From Bacillota bacterium (GTDB lineage Bacteria > Bacillota > Clostridia > Acetivibrionales > JANLFN01): 64,000 nucleotides of DNA. Below are positions 25,918-35,011 of the stretch, one piece after another (positions within the stretch are counted from its first letter, which is position 1; the number at the start of each line of letters is the position of its first letter). The position numbers and the translations under genes are program-made. The stretch lies in assembly GCA_023421675.1 (NCBI GenBank), contig JAEZTC010000001.1, positions 124,001 to 188,000 of the forward strand. The letters run 5' to 3'. The notes under the pieces were generated by a model, which was given only the letters and a program-made list of their open reading frames with translations, was not told the DNA's origin and made no database searches.

Positions 25918-26934
25918 ATGAAGCAAATAAATTTTGGAAAAACAGGAGAATCAATCAGTGAATTGTCGCTTGGAACAATGTTAATGGGTACTACAATTGA
26001 CAAGAAAACATCATTTAACATACTGGATCATTATATTGATTTGGGTGGGAATTCTATTGATACAGCCAACAGCTATGCATGGTGGATAGGCAAAGGTGAG
26101 TTTGTTGGAGGTGAGAGTGAAAAGCTTTTAGGTGAATGGATGAAGCAAAAGGGTAATAGGAATAAAATCTTCCTTGCAACCAAGGTTGGGGGCCTTATAA
26201 AAGATCCTTATCATGCCTGGGATGCTGATGGTAATCGAAGGTGGGGCAGTATTGAGTGCGAAAGTGAAGGTCTTTCAAAAGGAGTTATCCGTAAAGGATT
26301 GGAAAACAGTCTTAGACACCTTAAGACTGATTACATAGATCTTTATTATACACATATATATGACCACAATACTCCTATCGAAGAAACCCTTGAAACACTT
26401 AACAGTCTTGTAAAGGAAGGGAAAGTAAAACACATAGGCTGTAGTAATTTGACAACAAAAGAATTAAAGGAAGCACGAGAAATAAGTAGTAAAAAAGGAT
26501 ATGCATCTTATATAGCGCTTCAACAAGAATATTCCTATCTACATCCGAAAAAGGATGCAGATACAGGGTATATTGTTCATGCAGATAAGGAAATGTTTGA
26601 TTATGTGAGTGATAATCCGGATATTACATTTTTTGCTTACTCCCCGCTGCTTAAAGGAATTTATAATAGTGAAGAAAAAAGAAGAAACTATTATAATTGG
26701 AGTTTATTCAATACAGAAGAGTCAAAGAAGAAGTTGGAGATAGTTGATAAGTTATCCAATGAACTTGGAATTACAGGTAATCAGCTAATACTTGCATGGT
26801 TAAGGTATAAACAGCCTAAGATTTCAACTCTTCTCGGCTTCAGTAATGTAGAACAATATATGGAAAATATTAAGTCTGTAGATATAATTCTTTCTAATGA
26901 ACAGGTGGCTGCAATTAATTTTCTTGATCAGTAA
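25918..26934 (+). CDS. Aldo/keto reductase
   Basis: This 338-residue NADPH-dependent reductase has the barrel-start FGKTGESISELSLGTMLMG, catalytic Asp and Tyr in DTANSYAWW, Lys in ATKVGG, and His in YYTHIYDH. The NADP-binding end (LLGFSNVEQYMENI) is intact. An insertion rich in Trp and Gly after the Tyr distinguishes it from the copy at 3309. CAGGAGGT precedes the ATG. It is monocistronic, ending in a strong terminator. Confidence 0.9.
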   Translation: MKQINFGKTGESISELSLGTMLMGTTIDKKTSFNILDHYIDLGGNSIDTANSYAWWIGKGEFVGGESEKLLGEWMKQKGNRNKIFLATKVGGLIKDPYHAWDADGNRRWGSIECESEGLSKGVIRKGLENSLRHLKTDYIDLYYTHIYDHNTPIEETLETLNSLVKEGKVKHIGCSNLTTKELKEAREISSKKGYASYIALQQEYSYLHPKKDADTGYIVHADKEMFDYVSDNPDITFFAYSPLLKGIYNSEEKRRNYYNWSLFNTEESKKKLEIVDKLSNELGITGNQLILAWLRYKQPKISTLLGFSNVEQYMENIKSVDIILSNEQVAAINFLDQ

Positions 26935-27000
26935 TAAATATCTGATTCAGCTGATTTAAATTCAGGTATTGCTTGGTTTCAGGTAAATTACATAATGGAA

Positions 27001-27039
27001 TATAAAAGATGTCATCTTTTTAAGGTGACATCTTTTATA
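27001..27039 (+). terminator. Terminator after the second aldo/keto reductase
   Basis: A perfect 14-bp stem TATAAAAGATGTCA / TGACATCTTTTATA (27001-27014 with 27026-27039) with an 11-base loop. Confidence 0.85.
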
Positions 27040-27092
27040 TTTTCTCTTAAAAAGATGAGCTGTCATTTGCCTTAAGAATGGTTGGAAGTGTA

Positions 27093-27137
27093 TGACAGGA
27101 ACCGCCGTTAAACGGTTTCTGTCATTATATATATTTT
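27093..27137 (+). terminator. Second hairpin with T-run between convergent genes
   Basis: Stem TGACAGGAACCG (27093-27104) with CGGTTTCTGTCA (27113-27124), one G-U, then TTATATATATTTTTTT. No gene on the plus strand needs a second terminator here, so it may be the leftover end of a lost transcription unit or a tandem terminator. Confidence 0.6.
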
Positions 27138-27161
27138 TTTGGGAAAGATGTCTTTTGATGT

Positions 27162-27668
27162 CTATTGGGGAAGTGGTACATGATATCCAAAAATATGCCA
27201 TACTCCGAAGTTGTCCTTGACTGTTACGCCTCTTTGACCTCCCGATGCCGCCTCTGAAAAATATGGATAGCTTTGCCCGGCTGTGTAATGACCTGTATAT
27301 TTGCCGGAAAAAACTACCGGTGCTGCATCAAACTGCAGCTCCGTACTTGTGACTTTTAATACCCGAGTCGTCTGTGTTGAGGTTCCGTAATTGGATTCTT
27401 CCGTTTTTTGAGCATTGCTGTCAGCCTTCAGCATATCAATATCACTTTGCATAGCTGTTATTATTTCCTGGTAATTTGACGGACAGACCGATGGTATGCA
27501 AATGGTTTGACCAATCATAAGGTTATATGGATTTATTCCCGGGTTTGCCGCCATTAATCTCATGACGCTTATACCAAGCCTGTTTGCGATAATGCTAAAA
27601 GTATCTCCGGGCTTAATAATATAAAGATAATGGTTTTGAGGGCACTGCCTGTAAATATTATATGGCAT
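27162..27668 (-). CDS. LysM domain protein
   Basis: This 168-residue protein has one LysM domain at residues about 13-57 (LYIIKPGDTFSIIANRLGIS, then NPGINPYNLMIGQTICIP). A Ser/Thr-rich linker and a C-terminal beta-rich segment follow (VTVKDNFGVWHIFGYHVPLP). LysM binds peptidoglycan or spore cortex; there is no signal peptide, which is common in spore-associated clostridial LysM proteins such as SafA-like ones. The ATG at 27668 has AGGTGA 5 bases upstream. A GTG three codons earlier overlaps that site. Confidence 0.85.
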   Translation of the reverse strand: MPYNIYRQCPQNHYLYIIKPGDTFSIIANRLGISVMRLMAANPGINPYNLMIGQTICIPSVCPSNYQEIITAMQSDIDMLKADSNAQKTEESNYGTSTQTTRVLKVTSTELQFDAAPVVFSGKYTGHYTAGQSYPYFSEAASGGQRGVTVKDNFGVWHIFGYHVPLPQ

Positions 27669-27852
27669 GGTAATCACCTGCCTTTTTGGTCATTCTTATG
27701 CATACTATGATTTGATACTAACGTTTGATATATGAATTAAAAAATGGAGTCCGGTGCTTACCACAGGTGTATTTCTTATGGGTCAAGTGAAATTTACCTC
27801 CAATTAGCCTTCTCACATAAAAATTATGAATTGAAGGTATCATTTTATGTTA

Positions 27853-27881
27853 TTGACATGGCAGAAACAGACATATAGTAT
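27853..27881 (+). promoter_or_regulatory. Sigma-A type promoter for the epimerase/SDR pair
   Basis: TTGACA (27853-27858), a 17-base spacer and TAGTAT (27876-27881); a perfect TATAAT three bases further (27879-27884) would give a 20-base spacer. The start codon is at 27934. Confidence 0.6.
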
Positions 27882-27933
27882 AATATTTATGGCAATTGCT
27901 ATGTTTATATGATATAGAAGGGATGATGAATGG

Positions 27934-28956
27934 ATGAAAGCCTTATTTATCGGCGGAACCGGTACAATCAGTATGGCAATTTCCAAATTGCTTGTACAAC
28001 AGGGTTGGGAGCTTTATTTGCTTAATCGTGCAAGCCGTTCAAGCGAATTTGAAAATGTCAAAGTTAATTTTATTACTTGTGACATTAATGATGAGCAAAA
28101 AGTCCAGTCTTTAATTAAAGATTTGGATTTTGATGTAGTTGCAGATTTTATTGCATTTGTACCCCAACAGCTTGAAAGGGATTATAGACTTTTTAAAGAT
28201 AAAACAAGACAGTTCATTTTTATCAGTTCTGCTTCAGCTTATCAGAAACCGCTTTCAGATTATAGAATAAATGAGGGTACACCTCTCGTCAATCCATATT
28301 GGGAATACTCCAGAAACAAGATTGAATGTGAAGACTATCTTATGAAAATGTACCGTGAAAACGGGTTCCCTGTGACGATTGTCAGACCAAGCCATACATA
28401 CGATGAGCGTTCAATACCGTTGGGAGTCCACGGTTCAAAGGGAAGCTGGCAGGTTGCAAAACGTATGCTGGAAGGCAAACCGGTTATTATCCATGGGGAT
28501 GGTACTTCACTGTGGACTATGACACATAATAGTGATTTTGCCAAAGGCTTTGTTGGTCTTATGGGAAACATCCACGCAATTGGTGAAGCAGTCAATATTA
28601 CTTCAGATGAGACTGTTACTTGGAACCAGATTTATCAGACCATTGCCGATGCATTGGGTGTTGAACTCAAGGCTGTTCACGTTTCATCCTCCTTTCTGGC
28701 TGCATGTAGCAATCTTGATTTGCAGGGAAGCTTGATAGGAGATAAAGCAAACTCGGTTGTTTTTGACAACACCAAACTCAAACGTCTTGTGCCCGAATTT
28801 GTTGCAACAACAAGGCTGGATCAGGGAATTAGAAAAACAGTTCAATATATTCTCCAGCATCCTGAATATCAGGTTTTGGATGAAGAGTTTGATAAATGGT
28901 GTGATAAAGTTATAGCAGCTATGGATAAGGCTGCCGAAGATATTAAAAAAGATTAG
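27934..28956 (+). CDS. NAD-dependent epimerase/dehydratase-family protein
   Basis: This 340-residue extended SDR protein has the cofactor loop GGTGTISMAISKLLVQQG at residues 7-24 and VRPSHTYD in the substrate region. The active-site Tyr-Lys pair is not in the usual YxxxK form: WEYSRNKIECEDYL provides Y and K. It resembles the isoflavone-reductase/epimerase group of clostridia. It is 20 bases upstream of an SDR gene in one operon, suggesting action on the same carbohydrate or alcohol substrate. Confidence 0.87.
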   Translation: MKALFIGGTGTISMAISKLLVQQGWELYLLNRASRSSEFENVKVNFITCDINDEQKVQSLIKDLDFDVVADFIAFVPQQLERDYRLFKDKTRQFIFISSASAYQKPLSDYRINEGTPLVNPYWEYSRNKIECEDYLMKMYRENGFPVTIVRPSHTYDERSIPLGVHGSKGSWQVAKRMLEGKPVIIHGDGTSLWTMTHNSDFAKGFVGLMGNIHAIGEAVNITSDETVTWNQIYQTIADALGVELKAVHVSSSFLAACSNLDLQGSLIGDKANSVVFDNTKLKRLVPEFVATTRLDQGIRKTVQYILQHPEYQVLDEEFDKWCDKVIAAMDKAAEDIKKD

Positions 28957-28976
28957 TTATAAAAGGAGAGACAAAT

Positions 28977-29720
28977 ATGTTTGATGTAAAGGGAAGATGG
29001 GCGCTTATTACCGGCGCAAGCAGGGGTCTTGGTTACCAGGCAGCAATTTTTATGGCCAAGCAGGGCTGTAATCTTATTTTACAAAGCAGAACATTGGAGC
29101 ATTCTGCGAAGGTACTTGAAGAAGTAAAAGGTTTGGGTGTACAAGCTTATTGTGTAAAGGCAGAGCTTGTTAACAACAATGAAGTAATAGCAATGCTTGA
29201 TGAAATTGAATCAAAGGGTACACAGGTTGATATAGTAATCAACAATGCTGCAGTTCAGATCGCTTACAGGACAGACTACTGGAGAACACCCGTTGAAGAC
29301 TTTGATATAAGCTTTAAAATCAACTTTATAGCTGTAACTACAATATGCTACCGTTTGCTGCCTAAAATGATTGAAAGAGGGTTCGGACGCGTTATTAATG
29401 TCTCCAGCGGAATTATGAACGAGCCTGAACAGGCAGGATATTCAGCCAGCAAGGCTGCCCTCGACAAGTATACAAGAGATTTGGGATCTAAGCTTAATGG
29501 AACAGATGTTTTAATAAACCTTGCTGATCCAGGCTGGTGCAGAACAGACCTTGGAGGACCAAAGGCTCCTAATTCGGTAGAGAGTGTTATTCCGGGAATT
29601 GTTGTTGGTGCTTTCGTTGATGATAAAAAAAGCGGGAGATGGTTCCCTGCCCAGGATTTTACCGGTATGGCACTTGAAGCTGCGGTTGCAAAAGCGGAAA
29701 CATATACGAACAATTACTAA
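28977..29720 (+). CDS. Short-chain dehydrogenase/reductase
   Basis: This 247-residue classical SDR has the cofactor motif TGASRGLGYQAA (residues 13-24), NNAAVQ, catalytic Ser in NVSSGIMN, and YSASKAALDKY with the YxxxK pair. The C-terminal part (LADPGWCRTDLGGPKAP) is normal. AAAGGAG precedes the ATG. Together with the upstream epimerase-like gene it forms a two-gene operon ended by the terminator at 29751. Confidence 0.9.
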   Translation: MFDVKGRWALITGASRGLGYQAAIFMAKQGCNLILQSRTLEHSAKVLEEVKGLGVQAYCVKAELVNNNEVIAMLDEIESKGTQVDIVINNAAVQIAYRTDYWRTPVEDFDISFKINFIAVTTICYRLLPKMIERGFGRVINVSSGIMNEPEQAGYSASKAALDKYTRDLGSKLNGTDVLINLADPGWCRTDLGGPKAPNSVESVIPGIVVGAFVDDKKSGRWFPAQDFTGMALEAAVAKAETYTNNY

Positions 29721-29750
29721 GCTTTAAAAATATAACTTGAATTACTTACG

Positions 29751-29776
29751 GGACTGTACATATGTTACAGTCCTTT
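29751..29776 (+). terminator. Terminator after the SDR gene
   Basis: An 8-bp perfect stem GGACTGTA / TACAGTCC (29751-29758 with 29766-29773), 7-base loop, followed by TTTATT. Confidence 0.8.
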
Positions 29777-29919
29777 ATTATTACCATTTAATATAAATTA
29801 TTACTATGGCTTGAACCGAATACTCCTTTCATGGTGTCTAATTGCTGAAGAGATGGGAGTGGAAATACTTGAATGCCGATATTAGTTTTGGGTTAAGTAA
29901 ATACAAAGGGAGAAGTGGA

Positions 29920-30420
29920 ATGGATTCAATAAGTCTTGCAAAAAAAGGAGATAAAGAAGCCTTTTGCAGCTTGATAGAAGCAAATCGGAATACAATTTAC
30001 AGGGTTGCTGCAGCAATTCTATCCGAAAATGATTGTGATGATGCTGTTCAGGAAGCTGTAATTAAAGCGTATAAAAATATAGCCAAGCTTAAAGATAATG
30101 CGTTATTTAAAACATGGCTTGTCAGGATTGTAATAAATGAGAGTAATCGTATATATAAAAAAAGAAAAAAGTATGTAAGCCTCAACGAAGTGGTTGTACA
30201 GGATATTGCAGCAGAATCTCAAAATACGTCTGATGTAAGACAGGAGGTTTTGCGTCTTGAGAAGGATCTCAGAATGGTTGTCCTGCTTTACTACTATGAG
30301 GATATGAGTATAAAAGAAATAGCCAGCTCTGTTGGCATACCTGAAGGTACTGTTAAGTCAAGACTTTCAAGAGCCAGGGAGAAATTATTTAATGCTCTGA
30401 ATGATGAGGGGGTAGTATGA
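29920..30420 (+). CDS. ECF-type RNA polymerase sigma factor
   Basis: This 166-residue sigma-70 family factor has region 2 (residues about 8-75; CDDAVQEAVIKAYKNIAKLK) and region 4 (110-160; LYYYEDMSIKEIASSVGIPE, then GTVKSRLSRAREKL). ATG 29920 is chosen because AGGGAG precedes it and because members begin with SLAKKGDKEAF; an in-frame ATG at 29842 adds a non-homologous 26-residue lead. Its TGA is one base before the ATG of the DUF4179 gene, so the sigma and its likely anti-sigma are translationally coupled. Genes it controls are unknown. Confidence 0.92.
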   Translation: MDSISLAKKGDKEAFCSLIEANRNTIYRVAAAILSENDCDDAVQEAVIKAYKNIAKLKDNALFKTWLVRIVINESNRIYKKRKKYVSLNEVVVQDIAAESQNTSDVRQEVLRLEKDLRMVVLLYYYEDMSIKEIASSVGIPEGTVKSRLSRAREKLFNALNDEGVV

Positions 30421-30421
30421 T

Positions 30422-31693
30422 ATGACAGATAAACTTAAGGAATTAATTTATAAGGATAATTTTACCATGCCCCAAAAGACAAAAGAAAAACTGGATGAAA
30501 CTTTAGAAAGTATTAGAATAAGACATGTCAGAACACGTAAAATTATACCTATAGTAGCAACTCTTGTTATAGTACTGACAATAAGTGTTTTTGCCATTAG
30601 TCCCTCTCTTGCACGAAATATACCGGGAATAAGCTATATATTTAATCATCTTTTTGGTTATGATGGAGAATATAATAAGTTTTCCCAAAATATTAATCAG
30701 ACTATTACTGATAATGGGTATACAATAACACTAAATAGTGCAGTCCTTGATGATAAAGAACTTGTATTGGGATTTACCGTTGTAAGTACAGAAAGGATAG
30801 AGGATGCTATTTATTTTATGGATGCGGCGTTATCTACAAAGAAATTAGACTTGGTATGGAATGATTGTTATATGGGTGGAAACGGAAGTCTTGTTGATAA
30901 AAATACTTATATTTCAACTTTGTCCATTGACCTTTCAGAATTTGATGTGCCTGAAAAGGCGGACTTCAAGTTTGTGATAAAAGATATTATAAGGGACAGG
31001 AAAAAACCTCTGATACATGGGGATTGGTCTTTTGATTTTTCTGTTTCAAAAACAGCCACAAGTAAAGATTCCTGTGAATTCAAAGTGAATAAAAAGGTGA
31101 CGTTGGGAAGTAGATATATTACAATAAACAAAGTCAGTGTAACTCCTCTAAATACGACGATTTATTTTACAGGGGAAATTTCAGATAAACTTCCTGCTTT
31201 CTGTTTGGTTGATGATAAGGGAAGACAGATTGCTATAAAAGGCGGTAGCTCTAATAGTAAGGGAGGATATATGCAATTCGACAGGCTGAGCGGTTCGCCT
31301 GGCAGCATTACTCTCTGGCCGTATGTTTCAGGAAAACCTGAATGGATTATCCAAAGTCTTGGCAAATTACCTGTGACGATTGAACAGGGTAAGGTGGGAC
31401 ATATAACTATAGACAAAATCGATTTTTTGAGTGACAGGACAGATGTCTATTATTCCATTGAAGGTATTTTACCTCTGGACCGGGCATATGAGATAATTCT
31501 TGTAAATAAGGTTGGTAAAGATATATACCGTGACCGTAATACACACAGTTTTCCGGAACAGATGGATTCCTCGCAGAAAAAATTCAAATCGGTATTCCCG
31601 GCATGTAACAAAGAAGATATAAAAGAAATTAAAACAATTGATTTTGATAAGTATTATAAGTTTTTCGATCCTATAAAAATAGAACTTAAATAA
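30422..31693 (+). CDS. DUF4179 membrane protein, probable anti-sigma factor
   Basis: This 423-residue protein has a short cytoplasmic N-terminal part, a single membrane helix (about residues 40-60; KIIPIVATLVIVLTISVFAI) and a large extracellular beta-rich region. The DUF4179 block is at about 65-160 (FNHLFGYDGEYNKFSQNINQ). Coupling to an ECF sigma is the common arrangement for this family (sigV-like), and I infer that it holds the sigma factor at the membrane. It is followed by a terminator and then by the GC-rich island. Confidence 0.88.
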   Translation: MTDKLKELIYKDNFTMPQKTKEKLDETLESIRIRHVRTRKIIPIVATLVIVLTISVFAISPSLARNIPGISYIFNHLFGYDGEYNKFSQNINQTITDNGYTITLNSAVLDDKELVLGFTVVSTERIEDAIYFMDAALSTKKLDLVWNDCYMGGNGSLVDKNTYISTLSIDLSEFDVPEKADFKFVIKDIIRDRKKPLIHGDWSFDFSVSKTATSKDSCEFKVNKKVTLGSRYITINKVSVTPLNTTIYFTGEISDKLPAFCLVDDKGRQIAIKGGSSNSKGGYMQFDRLSGSPGSITLWPYVSGKPEWIIQSLGKLPVTIEQGKVGHITIDKIDFLSDRTDVYYSIEGILPLDRAYEIILVNKVGKDIYRDRNTHSFPEQMDSSQKKFKSVFPACNKEDIKEIKTIDFDKYYKFFDPIKIELK

Positions 31694-31704
31694 AATAACC
31701 CACA

Positions 31705-31742
31705 GGCCTGTATTAATAATTCCTTCAGATACAGGTCTTTTT
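31705..31742 (+). terminator. Terminator after the DUF4179 gene
   Basis: Stem GGCCTGTAT (31705-31713) with ATACAGGTC (31729-31737), one G-U, then TTTTTTT. Confidence 0.78.
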
Positions 31743-31792
31743 TTAGTGCCCTTTTGTGCACTGTTTTTCCTAAAAAACTCGACAAAGATAAA

Positions 31793-31826
31793 GCAAGGGC
31801 GATCGGGATTAGCCGACTGCCCTTGC
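31793..31826 (-). terminator. Terminator of the leftmost SLH gene
   Basis: Outer stem GCAAGGGC/GCCCTTGC (31793-31800 with 31819-31826) and inner stem TCGG/CCGA. On the minus strand it is followed by TTTATCTTT. Confidence 0.75.
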
Positions 31827-31841
31827 CTGAAATCTAAATTT

Positions 31842-34550
31842 TCAGATCTTGCTTCTAACGTCTACCAGCCTTGCCTTTTGCAGTAACCGGAGAATGACCG
31901 TTGCGGCTTCGGCTTTGCTGATGTCAGCTTTGGGACGAAGCTCTCCGTTGCTGCCGACCATAAGACCAGAGCCGACACTGAATTCAGCCGCACTCTTAGC
32001 CCATGAGCTTACCTTATCACTGTCGGTGAAGGCCGAGAGAGTGCTGGTTGTTCCGGTAAATTCGGCAATCTTAGCTGCTCTTTGAACTATTACCATTGCC
32101 TCCTGACGGGTGATGTTTGCATTCGGTGCAAAGGAGCTGTCGGTGCAACCGCTTACTAAGCCGTACTCGACCGCTGTGCCTACTGAGCCATAGTACCAGT
32201 CGCTGCTCTTTACGTCTGTAAAGCTGCACTTACCGTCAGCGGGCAGACCAAGTGCCCGTATTACTATGGATGCGAATTCTGCTCTTGTAATACTTGCATC
32301 ACCGTCAAAGGCTGTTGAGTTTTTACCGCTTATAATCTTGCGGCTCGCCATCTCGGTAACTATGTTCTCGTACCATTTGCCGTGCGTATCGGCAAACGTT
32401 GTTTCGTTGTGGATGAGTGCATAGGTGGAGTTGGTGCGAGAATTGATATCCGCAAACCATTTGCCATCCTTCTCATATACATATGTCGGAACATGGCGTA
32501 AGGTACCGTCCTCGTTCTTTACAACGGCGGTGGTTATCTGTGATGCCTGTTCCTTGCTTATCCCAATGTTGCGCTGTACATATTTGCTAAAGCTGCTGAT
32601 TTCAACTTTTTTGCCGCTGTAGGTAACTGTAACTGTAAATTCAACAGGCGGAACCACGAGCTCTCCGTTAACCACCTTTACAGTGCTTTCATCGAGTTTC
32701 GTGATGGTAACGCTTAATGGAACCTTACTCGCGTCAGATGCACCGAGGGCTTCCATTGCTGTCGCAGTGTCAATTGCCGTTGTTGGCAGTTGATAACTTA
32801 CATTGCCGGACTTGACCTCAAGGGTCATGTTCTTTTTTGCCATGTCCTCAACGTTTTTAACAACGATTTCCGCAGTTGCCACCGTCTTGCCGTCAGATAC
32901 AGGCACCTGAACGCTGCCGCTTGTGCCGGCGGCGTTTATCTTTTCAGTCAGTTTGTTACTATCTACCGTAACCTTGGTTTCATTTGTGGTGGTTTCAGAG
33001 CTTCCGATATTCTCGGTCTTGCCATCAACGATAACTGGAACGGCTGGAGATGTTGGTGTTACGCCGCCACTGCCACCACCGCCGCCAGCAGGAGGCGTGG
33101 AAACTGCTTTAAAGGTGACGCTCACCGTAACGGCATATGTGGGCATGATGAATGTGTTGCCACTTACCGTCACTGTGGTATTCGTATCGCCGGTCTTGTA
33201 AACGCTGATCGTGTCCACCTCATAACCGCTGTTTGCTGTGGGGGTAATGGTTACGGTGTCACCAGCTTCTGCAGATGATACCTCGCTGTCGCCCACCTTC
33301 ACGGTGTAGCTGCCGTTGGTAGCAGCGTCTTTAGTGATAGTATAAGTCGGCGCTGTGGGGAGGAGCGTCGCCGCGTTGCTCGTAATACTGCCTGTGTACT
33401 TTGTGGTAGCGGTAGTAACAGTAACCTCACCAGTTTTGCCTGCCGGTATATAGATATAAAGTTTGCCGTTGTCATCGGTTTTCATGTCGGTAATGCGGTA
33501 ACTGTAGCTGCCGGGCAGAGTCAGTCCCATCACTGCTGTAGCGGAAGTAACTCCGGATAAGGTGAGGGTATAGAGCTGGACATCTGAGCCGCCGCTATTT
33601 TGTAGCAAACCTTGCACTGAGGCGTTGAAGCCATGGCCGATTGCATCTGCACCATCGGAACCGCCAGCTGCAATGACCGTACCGCCGCTGATACTGACTG
33701 TTCCTCCACTGCCTTTGTAGCCACCGCCGATGCCTGCACCTTCGGAACCCCCAACTGCGCTGACTGTTCCGCCGCTGATATTGACTGTTCCTTCAAAGTC
33801 GCCTCCGTTTCCACCACCGATGCCCGCACCTCTAGAGCCGCCAGCTGCAATGACCGTACCGCCGCTGATACTGACTGTTCCTACACTGCCGTTGCTTCCA
33901 CCGCCGATGCCTGCACCTTTGGAACCGCCGGTTGCGCTGACCGTACCGCCGCTGATACTGACTGTTCCTCCACTGCCGTTGAAGCCACCGCCGATGCCCG
34001 CACCTTCGGAACCGCCAACTGCGCTGACTGTACCGCCGTTGATGACGATAGTACCGCAGTCAAGTGAATAACCGCCTCCGATACCCGCAGCATTATCGAG
34101 GCCGGTTGCTGTGAGGCTGCCGGTACCACTAATGGTCAATTGGTCACCCTGTGGGACCGCCAAGCCAGCTTTATTGTTACCACTTTTCAGAGTATTTGTG
34201 CCGTTTAGGGTTAAATTCACCGTTGCACCTGTCATGTCAAAGGCGCAAGCCATATCGGTATTATTCACATCGATATTTACACCGTTGAGGGTAATGTTCG
34301 CCGCCACGCCGGAGACCACCACGATTTTGTCGGTAGTGGCAGTTGTCACCCCGGCAGTCTGTGCAATGGTGTAGTTTCCTTTGCGAAGGGTCAGTGTGCT
34401 GCTGTCATAAGTTGGCACGGTGCTGCTGTCATCATAAGTGACTGTGAAAGCACCGAAGGTACCGGTCGTATCCGCTGCCAGCGCAACGGCCGGCAGTAGG
34501 GTCAGCACCATACACACGGTCAGTATCATACTTAAAAGTCTCTTTTTCAT
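31842..34550 (-). CDS. SLH-domain cell-surface protein with glycine-rich beta-helix repeats
   Basis: This 902-residue exported protein has a signal peptide (residues 1-25, ending ALAAD), a beta-rich N-terminal domain (about 26-130) and a Gly-rich region (about 135-310) with some six units of the form GTVSISGGTVxAxGGSxGAGIGGG. One ~78-residue bacterial-repeat module follows (YTVKVGDSEVSSAEAGDTVT), then a Pro/Gly linker at about 490-500 and a central domain. Three S-layer homology domains fill about residues 720-900. SLH domains attach the protein to pyruvylated wall polymers. AGGAGGAAGAG precedes the ATG. It is a tandem paralogue of the gene at 35012. Confidence 0.9.
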   Translation of the reverse strand: MKKRLLSMILTVCMVLTLLPAVALAADTTGTFGAFTVTYDDSSTVPTYDSSTLTLRKGNYTIAQTAGVTTATTDKIVVVSGVAANITLNGVNIDVNNTDMACAFDMTGATVNLTLNGTNTLKSGNNKAGLAVPQGDQLTISGTGSLTATGLDNAAGIGGGYSLDCGTIVINGGTVSAVGGSEGAGIGGGFNGSGGTVSISGGTVSATGGSKGAGIGGGSNGSVGTVSISGGTVIAAGGSRGAGIGGGNGGDFEGTVNISGGTVSAVGGSEGAGIGGGYKGSGGTVSISGGTVIAAGGSDGADAIGHGFNASVQGLLQNSGGSDVQLYTLTLSGVTSATAVMGLTLPGSYSYRITDMKTDDNGKLYIYIPAGKTGEVTVTTATTKYTGSITSNAATLLPTAPTYTITKDAATNGSYTVKVGDSEVSSAEAGDTVTITPTANSGYEVDTISVYKTGDTNTTVTVSGNTFIMPTYAVTVSVTFKAVSTPPAGGGGGSGGVTPTSPAVPVIVDGKTENIGSSETTTNETKVTVDSNKLTEKINAAGTSGSVQVPVSDGKTVATAEIVVKNVEDMAKKNMTLEVKSGNVSYQLPTTAIDTATAMEALGASDASKVPLSVTITKLDESTVKVVNGELVVPPVEFTVTVTYSGKKVEISSFSKYVQRNIGISKEQASQITTAVVKNEDGTLRHVPTYVYEKDGKWFADINSRTNSTYALIHNETTFADTHGKWYENIVTEMASRKIISGKNSTAFDGDASITRAEFASIVIRALGLPADGKCSFTDVKSSDWYYGSVGTAVEYGLVSGCTDSSFAPNANITRQEAMVIVQRAAKIAEFTGTTSTLSAFTDSDKVSSWAKSAAEFSVGSGLMVGSNGELRPKADISKAEAATVILRLLQKARLVDVRSKI
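33640..34100 (-). repeat. Tandem 84-90 bp repeats encoding GAGIGGG units
   Basis: Within the SLH gene a unit of about 28-30 codons recurs. The segment ACCGCCGCTGATACTGACTG appears near 33681, 33858 and 33944 on the plus strand, with variants between. They encode beta-helix turns. Units are not identical, which points to old duplications and drift, but several 20-base blocks are conserved enough for recombination. Confidence 0.8.
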
Positions 34551-34632
34551 TTTGTCTCTTCCTCCTGTTTTTTGCTTGCCTGAATGGCAGGATTACACTC
34601 GCACCGCTTTGCGAATGAATCAAGAATGCCGT

Positions 34633-34839
34633 TCATTGACTTCTTATATCTGCACACGCCGTTTTGTGTGGGATGCGCAGTAAAAATGCCGAAATCCCAT
34701 GTTTGTAGTACCAGCATTCCCGGTTAGAGAACAGCCGGTCGGCATCCTGTTCAAAAGCGTCGCAGACGTCGCCTTGCGCAATTTTGAGCTTGCTGACCGC
34801 CAGATTTACCTCCGCGGTTCTGTCGCCGGGTTCTTTCAT
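34633..34839 (-). CDS. Small cysteine-containing hypothetical protein (68 aa)
   Basis: This 68-residue protein has no signal peptide and contains three Cys and a C-WYY motif (NRECWYYKHGISAF). ATG 34839 is preceded by GAAGGAAGTG about 12 bases upstream; an in-frame TTG at 34860 overlaps that site. It lies between two SLH-protein genes, 82 bases before the second one, in the same position relative to it as the 71-residue Cys protein holds to the first. I recognise no family. It may be an accessory of the surface proteins. Confidence 0.5.
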   Translation of the reverse strand: MKEPGDRTAEVNLAVSKLKIAQGDVCDAFEQDADRLFSNRECWYYKHGISAFLLRIPHKTACADIRSQ

Positions 34840-34886
34840 CTTAAAAATCACTTCCTTCAAAGCTAATTTCTCAGTATAAATTATAC

Positions 34887-34917
34887 AAAAAAACCACGGC
34901 CGAAAATTTGGCCGTGG
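34887..34917 (-). terminator. Terminator after the first SLH gene (transcription order)
   Basis: A perfect GC-rich 8-bp stem CCACGGCC/GGCCGTGG (34894-34901 with 34910-34917). On the minus strand it is followed by TTTTTTTG, so the unit at 35012-38126 ends here. Confidence 0.88.
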
Positions 34918-35011
34918 CGTAATTGCAAGATATTTAGCGTAAATGTTGTGTTTTGTCGGATTTTCAGGCTTGCTGTGACAGGTGGATCAAAACGCTGCAC
35001 CTTAGTGCTGC

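Noticed and set aside
33633..34071. Long open frames on the plus strand opposite the glycine-rich repeats (113-144 residues)
   Set aside because: They are the mirror of the repeated coding sequence of the SLH gene, with Pro/Ala- or Asp/Thr-rich low-complexity translations, no ribosome binding sites and no family match.
33640..34100. Regular spacing of repeats that could suggest a CRISPR array
   Set aside because: The units are in frame, code for the GAGIGGG beta-helix turns, vary along their length and have no unique spacers or cas genes.
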